54,849 nt of DNA from NCBI GenBank assembly GCA_013822725.1, contig PNKX01000030.1:1-54849 (forward strand), read 5' to 3'. Numbering within the stretch: the stretch's first letter is position 1; each line of letters starts with the position of its first letter. The position numbers were made by a program, and so were the translations under genes. Positions 15,942 to 23,871 of the stretch are shown one piece after another. Under the pieces are notes generated by a model. The model was given only the letters and a program-made list of their open reading frames with translations. It had not been told where the DNA came from and did no database searches. The DNA comes from Pirellula sp. GTDB taxonomy: Bacteria; Planctomycetota; Planctomycetia; Pirellulales; Lacipirellulaceae.

Positions 15942-16694
15942 CTACGGCACGCGCAGCCGTTCGCGTTCGAGCCGGTCGGCGATGAAGTTGAGCGCCGGCT
16001 CGGCCATGCGATCGACATAGGCTGTAAGCTCGCCCCCTGTCGATGTTTCGAGGTCGGCTTCGTACGGCACGCCGAGCGAATAGAGCTTCATCCGCAACCG
16101 GTCGGCGCCGTCGTGACGGAGATAGTCGGCCGGGTCGCTGACGAACCATTGATGCCGCGGCCAGTTGAGCGGATGGATGTGGAGCGTGGCCGTGTCTTGG
16201 CGGGCTTGCTCTGAATCGCGATAGAGCTGGGCGAGCGTCGGGTCGCCCGCTTCCATGGAGCGGTGGTAGTCGATCGTCGGCGCGATCGCCGCGCAGATGG
16301 GGAAGAGGTTGGGGTGCTGGTACGAAAACTTCAGCCCCCCCTGCCCTCCCATGCCGACGCCGAGGAGCGCGAGTTGCGGCGGAGCGACTTGCCATTGTGC
16401 GGCAAGCCAGGGGAGCACGCCTTGAAGGAGAAATTGCTCCGTCGAGCGCTGGGCGTCAAACGGCGGCCAAAGACGATCGGTCCACCAACTGCGGCCTGTG
16501 AGCGGCGCTAGACAGCGTAGGCCATACTTCTCGAATTGCTGCGTCAACGCCGGCCGTTGTTCAAACTCGCTGTCATTTTCGTCATGCATATAGATGACGG
16601 TGAAACCATCGGGCGACGGCGCGCATGGGGTGAACACTCGGCAGCGGTGGCCGGCAATCTGCACGTCGGTCCAATCGCTTGCCAGGGATGCCAC
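15942..16694 (-). CDS. Esterase-like alpha/beta hydrolase lacking visible catalytic residues
   Basis: 250 residues from GTG 16694. The fold signals are VIYMHDENDSEFEQ early on, the elbow LLGVGMGGQGGLKF at residues 110-123, and the family segment ARQDTATLHIHPLNWPRHQW. In active relatives of this esterase-D-like group the elbow is GxSMGG. Here position 114 is Gly (codon GGC), so the nucleophile Ser is absent. Near the C-terminus, where relatives usually have GGH, this protein has GGE (Glu222). If my alignment is right, two of three catalytic residues are gone and the protein is a pseudo-enzyme. Cytoplasmic; no signal peptide. It converges on the LptC/LptA-like gene. Confidence 0.65.
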   Translation of the reverse strand: MASLASDWTDVQIAGHRCRVFTPCAPSPDGFTVIYMHDENDSEFEQRPALTQQFEKYGLRCLAPLTGRSWWTDRLWPPFDAQRSTEQFLLQGVLPWLAAQWQVAPPQLALLGVGMGGQGGLKFSYQHPNLFPICAAIAPTIDYHRSMEAGDPTLAQLYRDSEQARQDTATLHIHPLNWPRHQWFVSDPADYLRHDGADRLRMKLYSLGVPYEADLETSTGGELTAYVDRMAEPALNFIADRLERERLRVP

Positions 16695-16724
16695 GTGTAT
16701 GTCGTCTTCGGGTTGGTAGGTATC

Positions 16725-16955
16725 GAATCCTGAAAGGATTCAATCATCCAGCCCAGGGTTGATCGCAGCCGCGATCTACCCTGGGTTTGATGGGGGCCGT
16801 AAATCCTACAACCCTGTAAGGGTTGCATCATCGATCCGCACCAATTGATTCAACCCTTTCAGGGTTGCGTGCCATTAAAAAAACTCTCGCCCCAGGGTAG
16901 TCGGCTGCGCCGCCAACCCTGGGCTGAAATATTCAACGCCTTCAGCGTTGGATGC
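16725..16955. repeat. Array of six palindromes
   Basis: Successive hairpins include GAATCCTGAAAGGATTC (16725-16741), a CCCAGGGT/ACCCTGGG pair (16752-16784), CAACCCTGTAAGGGTTG (16809-16825), CAACCCTTTCAGGGTTG (16851-16867), a CCCAGGGT...ACCCTGGG pair (16891-16923) and CAACGCCTTCAGCGTTG (16934-16950). Loops CTGAAAGG/CTTTCAGG recur while stems vary in a compensating way. The array fills the gap before the glycosyltransferase gene. Confidence 0.8.
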
Positions 16956-17109
16956 CAAACCATCGCATCCTGCGGTGAATTGCCGTCTCTCGCTTCCTTC
17001 TTCGTGTCTTCGTGGTTCGGTATTTCACCGGCAATTGCCCATCATCTTACCCAGTCGCCAGCCCGGGGTCGCGGCCCTACAATGGCGGGCCCCCACTTCG
17101 CAACTCGCC

Positions 17110-18240
17110 ATGCCCTCCGCGAAACAACCGCTGCGGATTCTGCACCTCACGACCCGTCTCGACGGTTACGGCGGTGCGAGCATGCTGCGCTCGTTGGCGG
17201 TGAGCCAGGCGGCGGCGGGCGAACGGGTCGTGGTCGCGCCGTCGATGGCCGAGAAGCTGCCGGTCCACGCCCTGCGAGATCAGGGCGTCACCGTCCAGGC
17301 GCTTGGGGGGCGCTGGCCGATTGACGTGATCGCCCTCACGCGGCTGGCGCGATTGCGGCGGGGACTCGCCGCCGACGTGACGCACGCGTGGGATCTACGG
17401 ACGCTCGCTCAAGCGGCCATGAGCGGCCGCCGTCGGCCGGGGCATGTTCTCATCGGCTCGTTGCTGGCCATCGGCGATGCGACGCGCTGGACCGAGCGCG
17501 TGTTGCGCTCCATTCACTCGCGCGTGACGGCGTTCACGGTTCCCGAAGAAGCCGCCCGTCAGCGGTTGACGCAACTTGGCCTCGCGGCGAACCGGATCCA
17601 GGTGATCCCTCCCGGCGTCTCGCGACGCGGCGCCGGCGAGGCGGGGCCGGCGCGGGCGGCGCTGCTAAAGGAGCTTGAGCTGCCGAGCGACGCGAAGTTA
17701 ATCGCCGTTGCCGGACCCTTGGGGCGGCATCGCCAAGTCGAGGAAGCGATTTGGGCCTTCGAACTGGTGCGGGTGATTCACCCGACGGCGCGGCTGCTCG
17801 TCGTCGGCGACGGGGGCGATCGCGCGCGGCTCGAGCGGTTCGCCGAGCAAGTGAGCGAACCGGGGTGCGTACGATTCCTCGGTTACCGCGACGATTGGAA
17901 CTCGCTGCTGCCAGGGGTCGATATTTTTTGGCAACTCAATCAGTCGGTGACGACGCCGCTCGCGTTGCTGGAGGCTGGAGCCGCGGGCGTGCCGGCAGTC
18001 GCAAGCGATATCCCAGCCCACCGAGCGGCAGTCTCCCATGAACGGACCGGGCTGCTTGTGAAGCTCGGCGACCGGGCCGAAGCGGTGCGGGCGACTGACG
18101 ATTTGCTGGCCAACCCGCCGCGGGCTGAGCGGATGGGGCTTGCGGCAGCGGAACGGATCGCGGAGAAATGGTCGCTCGACGCGACCCTCGCGGCGTTTGA
18201 CCGACTGTACGAGCGGCTCACGCATGCCCCTCTCCCTTGA
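17110..18240 (+). CDS. GT4-family glycosyltransferase
   Basis: 376 residues from ATG 17110 (MPSAKQPLRILHLTTRLDGYGG). Two Rossmann-like domains: the N-terminal acceptor domain begins with ILHLTTRLDGYGGASMLRSL, and the C-terminal nucleotide-sugar domain has VAGPLGRHRQVEEAIWAFEL, LLVVGDGGDRARLERFA and the GT4 signature region TPLALLEAGAAGVPAVASD. There it has LLEAGAAG where EX7E enzymes usually have EAFG. Acceptor and sugar are unknown; a role in surface polysaccharide is inferred only from family. A TACAAT box is at 17078-17083. The TGA stop lies inside a palindrome (18229-18249). Confidence 0.85.
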   Translation: MPSAKQPLRILHLTTRLDGYGGASMLRSLAVSQAAAGERVVVAPSMAEKLPVHALRDQGVTVQALGGRWPIDVIALTRLARLRRGLAADVTHAWDLRTLAQAAMSGRRRPGHVLIGSLLAIGDATRWTERVLRSIHSRVTAFTVPEEAARQRLTQLGLAANRIQVIPPGVSRRGAGEAGPARAALLKELELPSDAKLIAVAGPLGRHRQVEEAIWAFELVRVIHPTARLLVVGDGGDRARLERFAEQVSEPGCVRFLGYRDDWNSLLPGVDIFWQLNQSVTTPLALLEAGAAGVPAVASDIPAHRAAVSHERTGLLVKLGDRAEAVRATDDLLANPPRAERMGLAAAERIAEKWSLDATLAAFDRLYERLTHAPLP

Positions 18241-18249
18241 AGGGAGAGG
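18229..18249. repeat. Palindrome overlapping the glycosyltransferase stop codon
   Basis: CCTCTCCC and GGGAGAGG arms around TTGAA. The loop provides the TGA stop of the glycosyltransferase. Related CCCCTCCC/GGGAGGGG hairpins occur at 3295-3316 and 32230-32250. Confidence 0.75.
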
Positions 18250-18251
18250 TC

Positions 18252-18464
18252 TCAGACGGCGTCCGCGACGATTTTTCGGACGCGCGCCAGGCACTGCGAT
18301 GTGAGAATCTGCGGCGGCGACCAGGTGTCGTCAGCGCTCGCCATGCCGTGGCCGACGGAGCGGCGACGCCGTTCCGAGTTTGTCCAGTTGCGTCGAATCT
18401 CCGCACACTGCTCAACGATCTGCCGGCGGGTCGGCAGGTATTCGGGACGCTTCAGTCGGTTCAT
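18252..18464 (-). CDS. Small basic hypothetical protein
   Basis: 70 residues from ATG 18464 (MNRLKRPEYLPTRRQIVEQC). It contains Trp and Arg pairs (IRRNWTNSERRRR) and then WSPPQILTSQCLARVRK. I recall short planctomycete proteins of similar layout (LPT..eI...c.eIr..Ws..Er..R) but cannot name a family. A G-rich stretch lies only 2 nt before the ATG. It converges tail-to-tail with the glycosyltransferase gene. Confidence 0.55.
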   Translation of the reverse strand: MNRLKRPEYLPTRRQIVEQCAEIRRNWTNSERRRRSVGHGMASADDTWSPPQILTSQCLARVRKIVADAV

Positions 18465-18504
18465 ACCCCCTCGAAGCTTGTGGGTGCGTTATCTGAACGA
18501 AGAA

Positions 18505-18580
18505 AGCCACCGGCTTCGCCGGCGAACGCAGCAAAATCACGGCTAACTAACACTTCGTCCACCGGCGGAGCCGGTGGCTT
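18505..18580. repeat. Inverted pair of CCACCGGC palindromes
   Basis: Hairpin AGCCACCGGC-TTC-GCCGGCG at 18505-18523 and its inverted partner near 18559-18580 (ACCGGCGGAGCCGGTGG) face each other 35 bp apart, another REPIN-like unit. Confidence 0.6.
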
Positions 18581-18801
18581 GGATGAGTTCGGGTTCAACT
18601 TCTTTCTGAACCCCATCAGAAACCGCCGGGGCCAGGTTGCACGCGGTGGCAAGCAGGTGGTGGGCATCCAGAAGCGGCAAGCCCAGCCCCGGCGGTCAGG
18701 TGGTGAGATCGTTTTAACCGGCGACCATGGAGATTGTGTGTAGGCGGGGCGAAAAATGGGCGAAGATTGCCGTGGCGGAGCGAGTTATTCCCCGGCAACC
18801 C

Positions 18802-18832
18802 TTAGCCCCCGGTTCTTCAAACCGGGGGCTAA
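18802..18832. repeat. Palindrome, CCCCCGGTT family (copy 2)
   Basis: TTAGCCCCCGGTT and AACCGGGGGCTAA arms; the core is the reverse complement of 3100-3126. It lies 120 bp upstream of glgC. Confidence 0.8.
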
Positions 18833-18955
18833 AACCTGACCATTCACTTTCAACCGCCCGCCCGCACATATTACGTCCGCTGCCCAAACCCTCTAGAATT
18901 AGCGACTTCGGCCCCCGGGAAATCCTGAGGCCGCGCACCACGGAGGATGCACTCG

Positions 18956-20191
18956 ATGAAAGACGTATTGGCAGTTGTTCTCGCGGGCGGCAAGGGATCG
19001 CGGCTCGAACCTCTTACCCGCGACCGGGCGAAACCGGCGGTGCCGTTCGGCGGGATCTACCGGATTATCGACTTCACGCTGTCGAACTGCCTCAACAGCG
19101 GCATTCGCAAGATCCTGGTCCTCACGCAGTACAAGGCGATGAGCCTCGCCCGCCATGTGACCAACGGCTGGCGGCATCTGCTTTGCCGCGAGCTCGGCGA
19201 GTTCATCGACGTCGTTCCGCCGCAACAGCGGATCGACGAGCAGTGGTATCAGGGAACCGCCGACGCGGTCTATCAAAACATCTACACGCTGGAGCAAGAG
19301 CGTCCCAAATACGTCGTGATCCTCGCGGGCGACCACATCTACAAGATGGACTACAGCAAGATGGTCGCCTACCACGAAGAGATGGGGGCTGACCTGACAA
19401 TCGGCGCGTTGCGCGTGACGCCGCAAGAGGCGCGCGAATTCGGCGTGATGCAAATCGACGAAAGCCGGCGGATCATCGGATTCGAAGAAAAAGTGCCGAA
19501 CCCGAAGACGATCCCCGGCGACCCCGACCACTGCCTGGCGTCGATGGGCATTTACGTCTTCAACGCGCCGTTCCTGTTCGATCAGCTCTGTCAGGACGCG
19601 ACGCTCCCCGAAAGCGCTCACGACTTTGGCCGGAACATCATTCCGTCGATCATCAAGACGCACAAAGTGATGGCGTTCCCGTTCCACGACGAGAACAGCA
19701 AACAAGACGCCTACTGGAAAGACGTCGGGACGCTCGACGCCTACTACGAAGCGAACATCGAGCTGACCGCGGTCGATCCGCTGCTGAATCTGTACGACTA
19801 CCATTGGCCGGTGCGGACCGACCAGCCGAACCTGCCGCCGCCGAAGTTCGTGTTCGACGAGAACTCGGGCCGCCGCGGCGAAGCGCACGACAGCATCGTC
19901 GCCGCCGGGACGATCATCGCCGGCGGGCATGTGACGCGCTCGATCATCGGGCCAAAGAGTCGCGTCGAGGAACGTGCCGAAGTGACCGAGTCAATCTTGT
20001 TCTCAGGCGTTCACATCGGCAAAGGGGCGATCATTCGCCGGGCGATCATTGACAAGAACGTCTTCATCCCCGACGGAGCGCAGGTGGGCGTCGACCACGA
20101 CGCGGATCGTCGTCGCGGGTTCGAGGTAACCGAGAAGGGGATCGTCGTGATTCCGACGATTGACGGTTCGGAGGCGTTGTTTTCTCGGTAA
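18956..20191 (+). CDS. glgC: Glucose-1-phosphate adenylyltransferase
   Basis: Makes ADP-glucose from glucose-1-P and ATP, the committed step of glycogen synthesis. 411 residues. The nucleotidyltransferase motif is VLAGGKGSRLEPLTRDRAKP, with PAVPFGGIYRIIDFTLSNCLNSG following. Further family blocks are YQGTADAVYQNIY, LAGDHIYKMDY (metal Asp), VGTLDAYYEAN, and a C-terminal left-handed beta-helix (SIVAAGTIIAGGHVTRSII, GKGAIIRRAIIDKN). GGAGG at 18942-18946 abuts the first ATG (18947) but is 9 nt from the second (18956), so I choose 18956. No other glg genes are adjacent. Confidence 0.97.
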   Translation: MKDVLAVVLAGGKGSRLEPLTRDRAKPAVPFGGIYRIIDFTLSNCLNSGIRKILVLTQYKAMSLARHVTNGWRHLLCRELGEFIDVVPPQQRIDEQWYQGTADAVYQNIYTLEQERPKYVVILAGDHIYKMDYSKMVAYHEEMGADLTIGALRVTPQEAREFGVMQIDESRRIIGFEEKVPNPKTIPGDPDHCLASMGIYVFNAPFLFDQLCQDATLPESAHDFGRNIIPSIIKTHKVMAFPFHDENSKQDAYWKDVGTLDAYYEANIELTAVDPLLNLYDYHWPVRTDQPNLPPPKFVFDENSGRRGEAHDSIVAAGTIIAGGHVTRSIIGPKSRVEERAEVTESILFSGVHIGKGAIIRRAIIDKNVFIPDGAQVGVDHDADRRRGFEVTEKGIVVIPTIDGSEALFSR

Positions 20192-20216
20192 AAGACGCCA
20201 GACCCTATCCAAAAAC

Positions 20217-20375
20217 AGCCCCACAGGGGCGATCGTCAATAGCCAGTGGCGTAAGCCACTGGGCCTAGTCGTAGAAGCTTGCCATTAGCCCCATCGGGGC
20301 GGCAATACATAGCCAGGGTGCGTAAGCCCCTGGTTCCAGGCCCGCGCAACTCTCGCAAAGCCCCATCGGGGCGAC
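20217..20375. repeat. Left arm of the transposase element
   Basis: Order A-B-A-B-A: A hairpins GCCCC-ACA-GGGGC (20218-20230), GCCCC-ATC-GGGGC (near 20288-20300) and GCCCC-ATC-GGGGC (20360-20372), with B hairpins at 20241-20262 and 20311-20333. Confidence 0.85.
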
Positions 20376-20381
20376 AGTACG

Positions 20382-20834
20382 TCAATCCCAAACGTACCGC
20401 TCGTCCCACTCCAACCCATGCCGTCGAAGCAACTCGCGAAACTCATCCTGAAACGAATGCATACGGTGGTGTTCGGCCTGATTCTCGCAATAGGCCTTCA
20501 CTGCCTCCACGTTTGAGGTGCTCACGGCAAACGCGCCGTAACCTTGCTGCCATTGAAACAGCTTCATCGTTGGCAACGTTTCGTGGATCCACCCTGAGGA
20601 ATTCGCCTTCACCAGCCGCACGATGTCGGCCACGGATTTCGTGCGGCTGAGCGATGTCAGCAAGTGAACGTGATCCTCGGTTCCGCCAGCGGCAACGAGC
20701 GGGCAGGAGTGCGCCCGCAGAATTCCGCCGATGTACTCGAACAGGCGAGGATGGAATTCCTTGCCTAACCCGCGTTCACGCCGTTTCGTGCTGAAGACGA
20801 TGTGGATGTGCAGCGAGGCGAACGATTGCGGCAT
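20382..20834 (-). CDS. Y1 (HUH) transposase, IS200/IS605- or RAYT-like
   Basis: 150 residues from ATG 20834. The HUH metal motif is TEDHVHLLTSL (His55, His57). The catalytic tyrosine is probably Tyr115 in VEAVKAYCENQAEHHR. The N-terminal strand is SLHIHIVFSTKRR, and the C-terminal LRRHGLEWDERYVWD is typical of this group. Y1 transposases nick and join single-stranded DNA at hairpins. RAYT relatives mobilise REP palindromes. No tnpB is present. Intact-looking: no stops, all motifs present. It lies between two inverted hairpin arms, which are probably its substrate. Confidence 0.93.
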   Translation of the reverse strand: MPQSFASLHIHIVFSTKRRERGLGKEFHPRLFEYIGGILRAHSCPLVAAGGTEDHVHLLTSLSRTKSVADIVRLVKANSSGWIHETLPTMKLFQWQQGYGAFAVSTSNVEAVKAYCENQAEHHRMHSFQDEFRELLRRHGLEWDERYVWD

Positions 20835-20851
20835 GGGACGCGGGCGGCAAT

Positions 20852-20880
20852 TGGTGATATATCGTATGGTTATATCACCA
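20852..20880. promoter_or_regulatory. Operator-like palindrome upstream of the transposase
   Basis: Perfect 10-bp arms TGGTGATATA (20852-20861) and TATATCACCA (20871-20880) around a 9-nt spacer, 18-46 bp before the transposase ATG. It is AT-rich, unlike the GC hairpins of the arms. It could be an autoregulatory site, a promoter region or a cleavage-site hairpin. Confidence 0.5.
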
Positions 20881-20951
20881 TAAATGGCGCGACGGTCATC
20901 CGCAACCTTTAGGAAATTCTCGTGAGTGTGAGGACAATCATCGCCGGCACT

Positions 20952-21109
20952 GTCGCCCCGTTGGGGCTTTGTGCGAGATATGCGGGACTGGGACCAGGGG
21001 CTTACGCACCCTGGCTATTGGCTGCCGCCCCGTTGGGGCTGATGGCTAGTTTTGTGACGAGACCAGTGGCTTACGCCACTGGCTATTAACTTGCGACCCT
21101 TCGGGTCGG
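20952..21109. repeat. Right arm of the transposase element
   Basis: Inverted copy of the left arm: A' 20955-20967, B' 20994-21016, A' near 21027-21039, B' 21063-21084 and A' 21094-21108 (CGACCC/GGGTCG). Confidence 0.85.
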
Positions 21110-21333
21110 ATAGCGAGTTCGCGGGCAGCTTCAACAGGCGTGAAAACGCTCGGCTTCGCGCTTTCGGCGAAATGCCGACTTTTGCTTTCAACCGGCGACG
21201 CCCTGTGAGATACTAAAGGCGGCGAGCCGACGTCTTGGTGGCGCCGGTCGCCCTGCTTTTCATTTATTGAACCACGTCGTCGCGAAGAATGGCGGCCATA
21301 GGCGTTGTTCGTCTCATCTGGGAGAAACCAATC

Positions 21334-22374
21334 ATGTCCGCCGGACGTAGCGGGTTATTGTTGGCCGCACTCATCGCGGTCGCCGCCGCTGTTGGATATC
21401 GGGCAAGCGTCTTTCAAGAGCCGGCGCCGAAGCCCATGGGCTCGGTGGTGATGGTCACCGGCGGGAAGGGTCCGTTCTGGCAGCTGGTGGTCGAGGGGGC
21501 CAAGAGCGCGGCGGAAGCTCTCGACGTCGACGTCAGGTACGAGATTCCCGACGTCGACGAGAACGCCGAGATGCAGACCCAAATCTTGTCGCAGCTCAAT
21601 CTGAAGGGAGTCGACGGGGTCGCGATCAGCTCGCTCGACCCGGTAACGCAATCGCCGCTCATCAATCGAATGTGCGAAGACGCTCTCGTCGTCACCTACG
21701 ACTCCGACGCTCCCTTGAGCGCTCGCGACACCTACGTCGGCGCCAGCAACTTGGCCGCAGGAAAGTTGGCGGCCCAACTGGTGCGCGAGGCCTGTCCGCA
21801 AGGGGGTGAGGTTGCGTGCGTGCTCGTCAATCTGACGAAGGAAAACATGATTGAACGACGCGACGGCTTCGAAGCGGCCATCAACGCGCCGACTGACGAC
21901 AAATCCGCTGACGCCGGGCCGACCTACGAAGTCGTCGACTTCTTGGTCGATGAAAGCGACGACCAACGCTGTCGCGAGTTGATCGCCAAGACGCTCGACG
22001 AGCATCCCGATCTGGTTTGCTTCGTCGGCATGAACGCCCAGCATGGCGGGCTGATTCTGGAGACGCTGAAGGAGAAGAACAAGCTCGATCAGGTCGAGGT
22101 CGTCGCGTTCGATGAAACGGCGGGAACGCTCGACGGCATCCGCGAAGGAGAGATCTACGCCACCGTCGTTCAAGATCCGTACCGCTACGGTTACGAAGCC
22201 ATTCGCCGTATTGCGACGATCTGCCGCGGCGAGGAAGGCCTGCGGCCCCTCTCGGGCTCGAAGAGCACCTTTAACATTGGCGTCCAGCCAATTCGCAAGG
22301 AGAACCTCGACGCGTTCCAGAAGCAGTTGGACGAGCGTTTGAAGAATGGCAAGCAGCTGAAGCCGACTTCGTAG
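21334..22374 (+). CDS. Periplasmic sugar-binding protein (RbsB/LacI-type fold)
   Basis: 346 residues from ATG 21334, with GGGAGA about 8 nt upstream. The N-terminus is a signal peptide or anchor (AGRSGLLLAALIAVAAAVGY). Periplasmic-binding-protein type I motifs follow: MVTGGKGPFWQLVVEGAKSA, QTQILSQLNLKGVDGVAISS, YVGASNLAAGKLAAQLV, CFVGMNAQHGGLILETL, VEVVAFDETAGTLDGIREGE and ATVVQDPYRYGYEAI. It would capture a sugar or related ligand for an ABC transporter or sensor, but no permease or ATPase gene is adjacent. Solitary sugar-binding proteins of this kind are common in planctomycetes. Ligand unknown. Confidence 0.88.
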   Translation: MSAGRSGLLLAALIAVAAAVGYRASVFQEPAPKPMGSVVMVTGGKGPFWQLVVEGAKSAAEALDVDVRYEIPDVDENAEMQTQILSQLNLKGVDGVAISSLDPVTQSPLINRMCEDALVVTYDSDAPLSARDTYVGASNLAAGKLAAQLVREACPQGGEVACVLVNLTKENMIERRDGFEAAINAPTDDKSADAGPTYEVVDFLVDESDDQRCRELIAKTLDEHPDLVCFVGMNAQHGGLILETLKEKNKLDQVEVVAFDETAGTLDGIREGEIYATVVQDPYRYGYEAIRRIATICRGEEGLRPLSGSKSTFNIGVQPIRKENLDAFQKQLDERLKNGKQLKPTS

Positions 22375-22393
22375 CTGCGAAGTCGACGCCCTA

Positions 22394-22480
22394 GCAGCCC
22401 CTGGCTCCGCCAGGGGGTAGCGTCACGCGGGGCACAGCCTACCGGTATGGTCACCGACCCCCTGGCGGAGCCAGGGGCTA
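22394..22480. repeat. CCCCTGG inverted-pair element (copy 1)
   Basis: CAGCCCCTGG-CTCCG-CCAGGGG at the left faces CCCCTGG-CGGAG-CCAGGGGCT at the right, with CCGGTATGG between. The same unit recurs at 44023-44108, 54663-54750 and 54792-54849. It ends 6 bp before the stop of the convergent secreted-protein gene. Confidence 0.8.
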
Positions 22481-22485
22481 CCACG

Positions 22486-23871
22486 CTACTTCTTCACCGC
22501 AATCGGCTTCGCCGCGGTGCTCGCGGGGGCGTCGAGCAGCACCAGCGTGTCGATGATCGCCCGATCGGCGTCGGCGAAGCGCTCTTCCGCCGATTGTTCC
22601 ACCGTCACCGCGACGGTCGTCGGCCGCTTCCCGGCGTCGCCGATGAAGTAGTAGCGCCACTGCATCGGCACTTCGTCGACCGTACCGACGGCGACGACGC
22701 CGAGGCATTGGTGGCCGGCTGCGTTGGCCCACTCGGTGGCGGCCTTCACTTCGCCCAGTTTGTCGCCCAGCGATTTCACGACGTTGTCTTCAAACTGCTG
22801 CAGCGTCATCGGCTTGTCGGCGGGACGCGCCGGCAGCGTCGAGACGTTGCAATGACCCAGCAGTTCCCCCGCGACCATCAACCGGAGCGACATCGCTTCA
22901 CGTTGCTCGGCCGTGAGGAACCAGGCCTTGTCGTGCATGAACCGGTAACCGCGAGCCGGCGACTCGACGCGCAGGCGACGGAGGTCTTCCGGCAGTTTCG
23001 CCTGGGCGGCGTTGATCTGAGCCTTGTCGAAAGCGTCCGCCTGATCGATGGCCGACAGCGGCGTCAGCACCAGCGAAAGCTTCGCGACCACGTCGAGCCC
23101 CGGCGAGACTTGGCCCGCTTTGCGGACTTCCTTGATCGCCATGTTGAACTTCGTAATCCGGCGTTCGTCGAGGTGGAACAAGTAGGCCCCGCGAAGATCC
23201 ATCTCGCTCGCGGCACCGTCGACCGTGCCGTGGATGACGCCGGCGAGGCGGATCTGCACCTGACGATTTTCCATGCCGGTCACGACGCTGCGCACTTCGC
23301 AGACGGCGACGTTGTCCATGCCGACCAAGCCGCCGATGGTTTGGGCGTCGTGGTCCCAGCCCTCAGATTCCTTCAGCGACCGTCCCGGCAGCAACCGTTC
23401 CAGCTGCACGGTATTGCCGATGACGTTGACCAGATCGAACTCGTCGCGGGTGAGCGTTTGGTCGAGACCGTTGAGCGCCGAGGTGCCGTCGGCGGCCAGA
23501 TCGACGACAATTAGCCGGTCTTCCTTCGCGAGTTGGCGATCGACGCCGATCTCATCGGTCTTCAATGTCGCTTTGGCGCTGTGGTAGTGACGCAGCGAAC
23601 GGGCAGGCTTTTCCGCATACGACGACCAGTCGAGCAGCCGCTCGTCGTAATCGAGCTTGGCGACGACGCTGGTGGCGAGCTTCGCCTCTTTGCCTTCGGC
23701 GTCGGTGGCGAACAAATCGCCGCCGACTTCCATCGTGGCGTCGACGTGAATCACGTCGCCCGGCTTGGCGCCGGTGGTCAGGTCGTACGCCACACCTGGT
23801 GCAGCCAGCGTGGCCGCAGATGGGGCGATGGCAACGGCTAGCGACATTGCGGCGAAGAGGGCGCGTGACAT
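22486..23871 (-). CDS. Large secreted protein of unknown function
   Basis: 461 residues from ATG 23871 with a clear signal peptide (MSRALFAAMSLAVAIAPSAA, cleavage near LAAP). The mature part is beta-rich with regularly spaced Asp/Glu (GDVIHVDATMEVGGDLF). It has phrases such as LLPGRSLKESEGWDHD and AYLFHLDERRITKFNM, and a C-terminal region (VPMQWRYYFIGDAGKRPTTV) that reads like a lipid/ligand-binding sandwich. I recognise no named domain. It resembles planctomycete-specific exported proteins. It is transcribed divergently from the HTH-sigma factor gene across a 637-bp gap. Confidence 0.7.
   Translation of the reverse strand: MSRALFAAMSLAVAIAPSAATLAAPGVAYDLTTGAKPGDVIHVDATMEVGGDLFATDAEGKEAKLATSVVAKLDYDERLLDWSSYAEKPARSLRHYHSAKATLKTDEIGVDRQLAKEDRLIVVDLAADGTSALNGLDQTLTRDEFDLVNVIGNTVQLERLLPGRSLKESEGWDHDAQTIGGLVGMDNVAVCEVRSVVTGMENRQVQIRLAGVIHGTVDGAASEMDLRGAYLFHLDERRITKFNMAIKEVRKAGQVSPGLDVVAKLSLVLTPLSAIDQADAFDKAQINAAQAKLPEDLRRLRVESPARGYRFMHDKAWFLTAEQREAMSLRLMVAGELLGHCNVSTLPARPADKPMTLQQFEDNVVKSLGDKLGEVKAATEWANAAGHQCLGVVAVGTVDEVPMQWRYYFIGDAGKRPTTVAVTVEQSAEERFADADRAIIDTLVLLDAPASTAAKPIAVKK

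Larger units (their letters stand above)
20217..21109. mobile_element. Y1-transposase element with approximately 158-bp inverted arms of paired hairpins
   Basis: Left arm 20217-20375 and right arm 20952-21109 are inverted copies. Each holds, from outside in, hairpin A (GCCCC/GGGGC), hairpin B (AGCCAGTGG/CCACTGG), A, a second B (AGCCAGGGT/CCCCTGG) and A. The outer B copies (20241-20262, 21063-21084) and inner B copies (20311-20333, 20994-21016) are exact reverse complements, and all centre on one dyad within 2 bp. The transposase gene (20382-20834, minus) and an operator-like palindrome lie between the arms. The outermost A stems differ (GCCCC/GGGGC versus GACCC/GGGTC) but stay paired, showing compensated change. 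Confidence 0.75.

Noticed and set aside
20217..21109. CRISPR array
   Set aside because: Repeats are self-complementary, spaced irregularly and arranged as a mirror around a transposase; there are no uniform spacers or cas genes.
22447..23514. 355-codon plus-strand frame opposite the secreted protein
   Set aside because: Antisense composition; the minus strand has a signal peptide and proper start.
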